Positions 20,301 to 32,300 of a stretch of DNA of 64,000 nt are shown here, piece by piece (position 1 is the first letter of the stretch; every line of letters begins with the position of its first letter). The notes under the pieces were generated by a model. That model was given only the letters and a program-made list of their open reading frames with translations, was not told the DNA's origin and made no database searches. The stretch comes from Glandiceps talaboti (lineage: Eukaryota; Hemichordata; Enteropneusta; Spengelidae), in contig NC_135563.1 of NCBI RefSeq assembly GCF_964340395.1, forward strand, positions 4,940,422 through 5,004,421, written 5' to 3'. A program made the translations under genes and the position numbers.

Positions 20301-23300
20301 CGAAGACCTTTTTCTATGAAGAGATGCATATCTATATCCGTTAATAGTTCGAGATTAATTTTAGTCATTTTTAAACAGGCATCCCAAGATAATCCTGGAG
20401 CACTGAAGTAATGACAGGGATCGAGATTATAATATAGATTGCATGTCTTTCGGAAATTTTCAAATACATCAGTTAATAATAATATATCAGTTTTAAGATA
20501 TAAGTCATGATAATCACCCATGGTTTGCATATTAAAATACTTCCAAATATCTTGCGCATGCTTATAATCTTCATCGGTAATACCAGTCTCATTTAGAATA
20601 GAATAGAATGTTTCCTTTAGTGGAAGATTAACATCCTTGAATTTTTTGGTGGATTCCATATAATCATAAGGATACACACCCTTTCTCGTTAATAATTTTA
20701 AACTATTAGGAAATTCCTGTTCTGTGTATTTGAAATCACTCGTGTTACTGACGAGTTTTTCTAAAGAAGCATTCAAGAAATTTAAACTATCTATGAAGAC
20801 TAAATGAGTACCAACCATTATAGCCATGAACTTTTCCATAGAATGTGAGATAATATTAATCTTTTCATCAAAATTTTCACGATGAAATGAGAGTCATATC
20901 CTTTTAAATTGTGGAATATAACGGGTATTTTCTTCGTTACTTGAAAATTGATATTACAGGATTCATGTGCTGAACCACGATATTTACCGGTAATATGGCA
21001 ATGGTCACGGACTCGTATACAATCTTTTTCATATGATTATTCACAAATATGACATTGCGTCGATTTTTGGAAACAGTTTTCATCATTTTTACTCATACAC
21101 AGAGGTTTGTTAAAATGTTGTTGTTTAATATTATTACAATAATCAACTTCCGATAACATCATTTCCATAAAATTCTTAGATGCATCTGGTCCTCTATAAA
21201 TAACACTTTCTTTATTGGAGGTGTCATCGTAACAACAAACAAGTTTATATCCAAAACTACATACTTCATATTGTTGGTAATGTTGCGTGAATACCGTATT
21301 AATAGTATTCACTTTTTCAGTTATAGATTCGAAATCTGCGTAAATAACAAATGGTGCATTTAATTGTTTTGGATAATTTTTAAATGATAACCATTTATAT
21401 TCCTCAGTTGGCATTCGTATAGCTTGCGTCTTATTTATTTCAAAACAAAAGGGAATGTGTCGATTTAAAATCTCTGCAGTTGTAAAATGTTGTAAACAAT
21501 ATCTACAGAAGTGCTTTCTTCCTTTATAATTTGTTATACCATACATGAATCGATTAAAGTCTTTAATCCAAACATATTGTTTTTGACTATCACCACGAGT
21601 TAATAATAGTAAATCAAGATGGTCTTCATAGATAGTTTGTTTACTAACATAAATTGGATATGCTTTTTGGCGATGAGTGTTTTAGATGGTGTCATTTAGC
21701 ATATAAATTTCCAGTTGAAAATCATAAATATAGACCATCTAGATACAAACAACATATTGATGATTTAGATTATAAAGGAATAAAATTCCCAGTAACAATA
21801 AAACAAATTCCTAAAATTTTGGTTTTCAATTTTAGGAATTTGTTTTATTGTTACTGGGAATTTTATTCCTTTATAATCTAAATCATCAATATGTTGTTTG
21901 TATCTAGATGGTCTATATTTATGATTTTCAACTGGAAATTTATATGCTAAATGACACCATCTAAAACACTCATCGCCATTATTTTGAATGTTAATGAGGC
22001 CTTTCATTGGGTGTTGTAGTTCTTTTGGTAATTTGATATATGAGTTACCTTGTAAAGGCTCGTATCTTACAATATTTACATAAAATTTAAGAAGTGTTTT
22101 TATTTGCCAACCAGAACCTTCACGTAACCATTTAGCGATGCGTTCAGTTATTCTTTCGTAACTTGAATTAATTTGTTCATCTATTTGATCAGTATTTATA
22201 ATTACTAATGGACTACTATCAAAATAACCATCATTTGTTATTTCTGTCTCCATATTTTGATCATATTTAACAAATTTAATTTTCAAGGTTAATATAGCTT
22301 TTATTCCACCTTGATCTTCTAAATTTTGTTCTAAGATTTGTTTTATTAAATATTTATTTTCATTTAACTGTGAATGAAGTTCATTTTCAGTAATAACAAT
22401 TTCATACGACTTCACATATATCCTCTAAAAGCTCTCTCAAGTTCATGATATCTGGGTGGTATTAGAACGCCACCAACATGATGATAGCCTCTGTTAATAA
22501 GAGTTTGATATGTATCATTACCTATTTCAACCATACGTTTGGTAATAGGATTCATGATATATTGTTTCATTAATGGTTGATGAAGATTATCAGGTACTGG
22601 CCAATCCAAAATATTTTTAGGCAAAGGTTGTAAATCGCCATTCCGTATAAGTTTATTGTATACACGTCTACCAACTGTGATCATTCGCTTAGTGCGTGGG
22701 TTCAAAATCTTTGTCATGTTATAGAATGTAAAAAAAAGATTTATATCCATTAAAGTATTTATTTATTTAATTGTAAATTACAAGTTTTTTTTCTATGTCT
22801 ATACAACGCAAAATAGTTACCTAATTCTAAGCTACATTCACAAATATATCTCTTAGGTTGTTTAACGCAAGGTGTACTTCTGTTATAATGTTTATTTAAA
22901 TGACATTCATATTTGTAAGCAAATTTACATTTATCACAAGTAAACTCAGGGAAAACACGTTCACATGTTGGGCATGCATCAATATATTGAATTTTATTTT
23001 TCTCAGAACATTTTCTTGTGTTTTCATGTTTATTTAAATTATGCTGATGTTTAAAATGTCTATTACATATTTCACATATATACTCAGGTGCTGAACGATT
23101 ACAAGAATCACATTTAACTCGCATTGTATATTCGTAAATACTTTGAATATGTATATATACCCTGTGTTGTTATCTCTCTAATTGAGCACACGCCAACCTT
23201 TAAATAAACGTTAGTAACGTTAGTAACTGTAAGTAATTTAGTACTTTTAAGTAAGTTCGAGTTGAAATGAAATTGGCCAACTATTAAAATCTATTGTTCG

Positions 23301-26300
23301 TTATTTTGATTAGTTATCCAAATTCGAAGATTAGTTATATTCATTTTCTTGATGGGTACTGGAACATTAGCAGGAAATGAATAAGTGACAGCTTCTCCTA
23401 TTTCACATCGGTCTTGTATCGTTAAAATTTGTAAATAATTAGACCTTTTCCCATTGATGTAATTAGTAGGTGTATCTATAATATCGCAATAGACTACGTA
23501 TTCAGTCACAGGAAAAAAAATCTGCTTTGTTTGGACTAATACCCGGTGAAATATATTCTTTCTCTTCAAAACCAAGTATTTTCGCAAAATTCTTAGGCTT
23601 TGAAAAGTCTACTTTAATGTTTTCACCGAGCACCATCTGTGTTTTTCCTGTTGGTAAAATTTTCTTAAAATTACAAAATCTTGATCTACCAATCGCTTGC
23701 GATAATGTATCTACATTGTAATTACCTGGTTCTACTTTTTTAACTGACGTTTTTTTATCAACAGTAAAAGCAATTTCATTGTTTTCTTTAGTAATATTAT
23801 ACCAAGAATTATATAGTTTACACTCCAACAATCGTATCTGTGAATAACCAATCAACGTTTCTGTAAAACTGATAGTAATATCATTAGATTTTTCATTTAT
23901 ATACAACTTCATTGTTTTAATAGTATAGTATATTATTATATTTATTTATATATACAAAAATATATAAAATACAAATACATAAATAATATAATATGCCAAC
24001 ACCATCAAATTTTGGACTAGGTATTGGAAGATCTCTAGGATATGCACTTGATGATCTCAGAGATGTTAACGTGTCGAATTTATCCGGACGACATAATAAT
24101 AAAGATTTTGTTTTAAGATGGAAAAATGAACCTAAATCATTTAATTTAGAACCAGCGGCAGTTCAAACACACGAGCATACAAACAATTTAGCAGACCTAA
24201 ATGATGTAGATGAGACAATCGAAGAATTTAAAATAGCGAAACATCATGTACCATTTGGCTTTGCGTATAGTAACAGAGATGCCACGTTCTATGCTTTTGA
24301 TTTACCACGAGACTTTGTTGAATTAATTGAAAAACCATTAACTATTGATCATGTTGTTGTCTTTATTCGTACCTTTAGAAGAATAACTTTTCATTCTACT
24401 TTAATCATTAAACCTTATAATAAAAATATATTTACATATATAAATGATACACCAGTGGTCCGTCATGATGATTCATAGCTCATAATTTTTTTTAAATAAT
24501 ATTTTTAAATATATAGCATAATTATAAAGTTTACTAAGGTGATACAGGTGATACCACAAAAATGATTGACCAAGTTACCGCAAATATTAAAACGATACAA
24601 GACCTACTCGATTATCTTACACGAGTATGTAGTGCGTATAGACGTTCTTATAAATTATTAAGTCATATTAATAAGGGAATACTTATTACTAGTGGGGTTA
24701 TTTCAGGAGTTGGTGCATTAGCTGCTGTTCCAGCGATTCCAGTTTTTATTAGTTTATTAGCAGCTGTTCCTATAGTTGTTACAGTTGTCAACCAAAACTT
24801 AAAATTATCGGATAAAGTATCACGATTAAAAGTACAATATAAGAATTTCAAAGAATTACTAACATATACGCAAGCAAATATTTACTCTCAAACACCTCAG
24901 GAATTTATTCAGGAAGTATTCATGAAGTCTCTCGAAATGCAAAAAGCTGCCAATTATACTCCACCTTTGGAACGTTATTTAAAGTATTATAAACTGAATG
25001 GTTATTCACACATGCTATAGTCAAATAGTGAAATAATGAAATAATAAAAAATATATATATATATATTTATAAATTTACTAATAATGTTTACTGTATATAT
25101 ACTATACTATGGATCAGTATTTGCGAGACTTGTATTATAATTCTGATTTAGCATACAGCGGCATCACAAATTGTGGCGTAAAATCAAAGCAGATCAGAAA
25201 GACAAGAGAGTGAACGGAGTGAAACAAAAACAAAAAATTTAATATGATATAACTAAAATTAAATATAAGGAATTGAAACAATGGTTGGAAGAACAAGAAG
25301 TTTATACTATGCACAAACCAGCGATTAAAAAGTTCCCTTACCGCAAAGTAATTGTTTCTGGAATCGATGACCAGTGGCAAGCTGACATTGTAGAGATGTC
25401 CAATGACCAGGGGTATCGTTACATCCTGACTGTTATCGATGTGTTATCGAAGTATGCCTGGGCGATACCACTCAAGTCAAAACGTGGTATTGAAATGGCT
25501 GACTCCTTTGAATTAATTTTTAAAGACCGTGAACCGAATAAAATACAGTTTGATGAAGGTCGAGAATTTTACAATAAGCATGTTAAAGATCTCAGTCTTA
25601 GAAAATCACGAAATTGAGTGGTTTAGTACACGGTCAGATAAAAAGGCATCGGTTGTCGAGCGTTTTAACAGGACACTTAAATCACGTATGTATAAATATT
25701 TTACTGATAAACAAACTAGAAATTGGATCGACATACTAGATCGATTAGTGGATGGTTATAACAATGCTTACCACAATTCAATCCACATGACTCCGAAGGA
25801 AGCATCATTACCAAAGAATGAAAATATCGTTTGGTATAATTTGTACGGTTCTTATCTCACTGTTGAATATGGAACTCCGAAGTTTAATATCGGTGATACC
25901 GTGAGAATTTCCAAATACAAGTACGTGTTTGCCAAAGGATATCTACCAAACTATACACGTGAACTATTCAAAATCAAACAAATTATCTTTGGTCCCGTTA
26001 TTGTTTACACGCTGGAAGATTTATCGGGTGAAGACATTGAAGGCACGTTTTATGAACAAGAATTATCGTTTGAGCACATGCATAATATGACTAAGGAATC
26101 GAAACACCATCCGAAGGAATATAAAATTGAAAAAATATTACGTAAGAAAAAAATCAAAGGCCATGAATACGCATTGGTAAAATGGTTAGGATATGACAAT
26201 AAATTCAATTCTTGGGAACCGATTGAAAATATTAAAAGAATTTAAAAGAATATAATGTATAGTACATCATGTTTGAAGAACATAACATCACAAAATTTTT

Positions 26301-29300
26301 AAACAAGTACAAAGAAGTCCTTGGTTTTAATGTAGAGCTAGAATGGGACAACTTGAGAAGGAAAAATATGCATGTATTAATTATAAATACAGGGGTAAAA
26401 TTGAAAGATCAAAATTTATATCAGATTATTTTAGCTTTTTGTAAAGAAGTCGAAAAAAAGAATTTTTTTAAACGTATTGAATTCTTAAGTTTATTTCCTG
26501 ACTCAGAGGACAACCAAGAAGTTAAATATTTCAATGAATACTGGGTTCTTAAATTAATACAAGATACTAGGAACAGACGTATATTTCAAGATAATTATGG
26601 AAATTTATTAGTGTGTTTTATATAGTGTTTTATATAGTTTCTAATATAGAGTTACTTGAAAAATGTGGTCATTAGGATTACCATACTCGAAGTTAATGAA
26701 ACAAACAAAACTAAAACAGCCGCCTTCAGAATCATTGCAGTCGCAGGAACCGCAGGAACCGCACTTGCTGCATTCGCTTTACTTGCTTCACTTTCCAAAA
26801 CCATTTACTTTAGCACAAAATACTAACTACGCACTACATCAACCATTTGATAGTATAATGTCCGTGGATATACAAAACATACTAGTCAACATGGTTGTTT
26901 ATGTAAGTGAAACTGATCGATTCAATATAAAATTGAGAGATATATTCAAAAACTACATATTAATTCATTATAATGCAGACAGTGCCAACAAATGGTTGAA
27001 AGGTCCAAATATGCATTACTGGGATCAACAATTGAATTTTGCTGTTTGGTTAGCTACGACCGGATGCGGTGTTAGTATTCACGATCATCTGTATAATGAT
27101 GATATTCCAAAACAGATTCAATCATTTTTTAGATTTCACGTGTACTTTACTATAAGAAGAATATTGAATGAACTTTCTTGCCCACTACCTGATGACCCCG
27201 ACACTTTTAATAAAGTCGATAATTTATATGATGTATCGTCTTATCATAGAATATGCGATGAATTCGGATTAAATTATAATACAGATTTCAGATTCATGTA
27301 TGACACATCAGGAAACAATGGTATAGGTGTCGGTTATGAGTGGTGGAAAAAAGCATATATAAAAGATATCCAATATGAATATCAAGATACAATGGTTGAA
27401 AACCCTGATGCTCCAGATGAGGCTCGCAGAAGTTGGCATTGGTATAAATTTCAAAATCCTGATTATAAACAATATAATTATTTTGTTTTACCAAACAGCA
27501 CAGGTTTTACGCAATCGGGTTTAGGAAGATTGAATCGATCGATCGAATCTTATGTATATTGCGTGTTAGGAAGTCAAGCAGACACGCGAGTAAGTATAGC
27601 AAACTCTGGTGGTGCTGGTCAAGAAACGAGACAAAAACTGATTTCATTACTCGAGGATGAGACGAGAGGCATTAATGAGGATGATAGTATACCACGTTAT
27701 CAAAATGTAATTAATGCAACGAGGGTAAAGTTAGATCTAGCCATTTCTCCTTCTTTATGGTTAATCCTGTAAAATGATTATAAATTTGAATACGAATGTG
27801 GCGGGTTATAACAATTTCTTACAACAAGCGACAGAAGATATGAAGTTCGGTTATAACAACATAAATAATGACGTAAAAGAATCAGCATTAAAAGAAATGG
27901 AAGGTCATGATGATCCAGTAGAAAGACTAGATGCGGTTGAAGCGGTAGCAGCGCCAGCAGCTGTAGCAGTAACACCAGAAGTGCCAGCAGCGCCAGCAGT
28001 CGAAGCGGTAGCAGCGCATGGCGAGCATGACGTTGTTCATGAATATTCAACGATGGGAATAATAGTTGGGATAATATTTTTAAGTTACTTATTTATATAA
28101 TATTATAGTATTAGTAAGATGGCTGACTTTGATCCTTTCGATATTAATCCTTTTGAAGATGAAAATGTAGGTGACCTTGGAGACCCTGGAGACCCTGGAG
28201 TAGACTTGGAAATGAGAGACTACGAACAAGATTCGTTAGATTTTGAATTAATGGGTGGCTTCCAGGAAACATCATTCACAGACCCGATAGACCCCGTTGG
28301 TGCTGGAGCTAAATTGACTGAATTAAAAACTAAAGTATTATTGGATACTATTGATGCAGTTATCAAAAAAAGTGGCGTGCCAGTTAATCAAACTGAATTA
28401 CGATCAAATACATATGTAGGAAAGGATGGACAGTTGTATCATAACATAAGAAATCAACGGATTACAAGAAACGGTAAACATTTAGCTAAAAGTACAATAA
28501 AAAATAAAATTGGTACTGCAGCTGCTAATAGACTTTTCGAGGATACTGCTGTTGACACTGCTACCACTACTATCGGTCCATTGTTACCATTAAATGTGGA
28601 TGAAGTTGAAGCAATAGATTTCACACCATCAATGGTTGGTCAATTAAGGGACTACCAAGCCTACCTCAGAAGAGACACTGTAGGTAATAAAGATGAAATC
28701 AGTAAGATTGAAAACAAAATTGAAGAATGGAATGAACTCAATCCTGAATATACAATCATGCGTAAAGAAATTGATACAGCAGTCAAAAGTTTAGAAGATT
28801 TGTATGATAGAAAAAAAGAATTGGAAAACAGACAAAAAATCGAAGAATTAACGCAAGATGAAAAACAAGAATTAGGTAGAATTGAGGTTCATACCTTAAA
28901 ATATAATAAAGAAACTGATATTTTACACAATAAGTTAGCTGAGACATCTTCTTTGAAAGAAGTACTCAAAGACCCAATCCTTAGTATTAAAGATAAACTG
29001 GTAATTCTTTTCAAACGTAATGGAGTTACTATAGTTTCATTGGCAACAGCACTCGGTTTAGTTATAACTACCATAGCCATTGCATTAGGTATGAAATCAC
29101 CACCAGTTGGTAGTAGCAGTAGCGGTAGCGGAAGAGGAAGCAGCAGCAGCGGTGGACCAGTCAAAGCAGTTAGTAAACGTGTTGCGGATGTATTAAAATG
29201 GTTAGGTAATAAAGCAGCTATGGCACTGCCAGGTATTATTGGTGCTATCGTGTCATTTGTTTTAAAAACAGCGGGACAAGTTGTAGGATTTATAGCTAAA

Positions 29301-32300
29301 CATGTATGGCTGTTGGCAACTGCAATAGCGGTATACCTTTATGAACGGATTTTAACTAAACAAAACAAAAATAAAATAAATAAATGAAAAAATAAAATAC
29401 TATTAAATATACTAATACTTTTTTTTTGTATTTTAGTATAAATGTAATATATAGTATAGAAAAAATGCCTTACAATAGAGAACTTCAAGGTGATTACTCA
29501 AAATTGAACGCACTCGGTAGTAAAGGAGAACGAACTCATCACGTTATAACGTATAATCCAAATCGTGCAAAACCCGGTGAAGTTTTATATATCAGATGTC
29601 CAAAATTAGAAGACACTGTTGTTCTAACGGGTAAATTCAATCTTGTTTTTGATCTTAAACTAAACGGTCATAATAAGAACTTCGTTGTTCAAAACCTGTC
29701 TGCTAACATCACCAGTCGATTAGTTTTAAAATTCGAAGGGGAAATCTTAATGGATTTAACAAACTACAATTTAGTACAAACGTATAAAGATCTGTATTCA
29801 GATAGAACAAATAAAACGCTGTATCGAATTCAGTCAGAAAATCTCCGAAAATTGAGAAGCGATAATATTGATGGAGTTGGTGGTGGGGCTTTCTTAGGAG
29901 AGGGTGCACTTCATAAGGCATACGGTAAAAAATATGCGATCGATCTCGCGAAATTGCATCCTATAATGAATGGTCATGGAGCTGTATATCCTTCGAGCTT
30001 AGGAAGTCATATTGAATGGGAGATTACTCTTGCTCCTGTTAATAAAATCCTAGTAAGTGAAGACACGGATCGTTGGGATTATACTTTAACAAACATCCAA
30101 CTTGAATATGAAACGATAAGAGATCCAAAGTTAGCTATGGAAATTAAGGGTTATTATAACAGTGGTAAAAGTTTTCTTTATGAACATATTCAACATTTCA
30201 GAACAATTAACTTCTCTGGTACAAATACAATTATTAACGAGAATATTAATATACCACGTAGAAGCTTGAAAGGAATTTTTGTATTATTCGGTAAACCACA
30301 GCTACAAAATGAATTAGATACCGAATTATTCTTTAATCCTAGTATTAATTCTGTTGCAATAACGATAGAAGGTATCGCAAATAAAGTGTATGCACAGGGA
30401 TTATCTCCTAGAAAATTTTGGGAAGAAACCAGACGTTATTTCATGTCATCTGAGTTCTGTTGTGATAAACTAGAGGAAATAACTGAGGAAAACTTTCTGT
30501 TAAATAAATATTGTTTGTTTATTGATTTAAGAAGTTTTAAGGATAATAGATATCATGGTAGTGGTCTGAAAGTTATGAATACAAAAGATGGGGTTCAACT
30601 GGAAATTCAAAGAGAATCCACAGACCCGCAAGAAAAAATAACTGCAAATATTTTCATTATAAGTGATGCCATGCTTAAAATTCAAGAATCTAAATCAAAA
30701 TCTATTATATATTAACATTATTAACATTATTAACATTATTGATAGTATAGAATACTCTAAAATGATCTGGCTTGACCCTCCTTTCAATATGCTTATTAGT
30801 GCACCGACATGTTCGGGTAAAACAGAGTTCATTATGGAACTATTACAAACGTATTATAAAAACGTATTCGATTACATAATCATAATCTGTCCGACGTTCA
30901 TAAACAATAAAGCTTACGATAAAAAATGTATTTACAAAGACTCGGACATTATTATAATAATTCCTAACATAGAAAAAATAAATGAAAGTATTGAACTCGT
31001 GTATGAGTGTTATAAAAATACAAAAAGTCTAATCATACTAGATGACTGCGCTTTCACGAAGGATGTCAAATCTCGTGTCAATATTTTAACAAAGTTAGCA
31101 TTTTCAGCTCGTCATGATAATATTAACGTATGGGTACTTAAGCAACAATTTACGAGTATCGCTAAGACATTTCGAGATATGCTTGTTCTGTATTACACAC
31201 CGAGTAAAAATGATGTGAAAGAAATAATTGAAAACTATGGGATGGAATTAAATAAGGAAGAAATTAATGAATTTATAAAACAATTAAAATATACTCCTTA
31301 TAGTAAATTTGTATTTCGTTTAAGACAACCTTATAGTATAAATATAGTATAGATTTAGTATAATTAATCTGATATAGTTAGTATAATATGTCATTAACAT
31401 GTCATTGCTGTTAATCAATGATGTTACCAATATTTGTTGGTTATTTATTGCGTTAGTTACATCTACTTTTTTTACAAAATAAATATATTATTTATATTAT
31501 TATATAGTTACTATAACAAAATGGAACAGACATTGTCAGAGCTCACTATTTTACAGCCGACAGCACCGGTAACAGCAACATCAGAGCCACAGGTGTCTCC
31601 AATAGTTAAGTACAGAGAAAGATTACTTTGTATCATTGCTGCTGGACAATCAAAAGCTTTCTTAGGAAAAAATTTCACTCTCGAATATATTGAAAAAGCG
31701 AGCGATAAAGAAATTGAAAAATATTATAAGATATATGAAAGCACTTACAGTTCTCTCGTAATTGACAACATTGTAAATGGAGTTTTATTTGGGATTAGTA
31801 AAATAGTAGGACTTGTGCTATTTTAAAAGCTCTATTTGAAATGGAATAAAATAAATTAATGATTATTACATTTTTTTTATATATATTATATTTATATACT
31901 ATATACACAATACACAATGACAGACTATACTAAAGTAATCGTGAATGGTCTATATGATGGTATGACAATAACTAATAGTTTTATACTTGATAAGACTATA
32001 AAGATGGCTCCAGACAGTCCTAAAACAAGTACTTCATTCAAAAAGTTTGCTTCTCTCGCAATAGCTGTGAGTGGAGCAGTATTAGAGAAAGATATGTTGG
32101 AACAAAGAAATATGTTACCAGTTGATCCTTATAAAGGATAAATATAAAGGATAATAAAAAAAATGTAATATATTAAAAAAATAATTTAATATAGTTATAA
32201 TATAATATAATATAATATATACATAATGGGTGCAGCTGTTGCGATGATAGTTGGTGGAGCTATTTTAAATGCAACTGCCTTTGTTGGAGGTAGTTATGTA

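Noticed and set aside
21654-21881. Plus-strand frame inside the polymerase region
   Set aside because: It is the inverted arm of the palindrome read on the opposite strand, copying polymerase codons.
26269-26625. Candidate Polinton cysteine protease
   Set aside because: The His, Asp/Glu and Cys layout of adenain-like proteases is not visible, so it is left unknown.
27778-28050. Leucine-rich minus-strand frame
   Set aside because: It is the shadow of the Ala/Val/Pro-rich plus-strand gene at 27774-28100.
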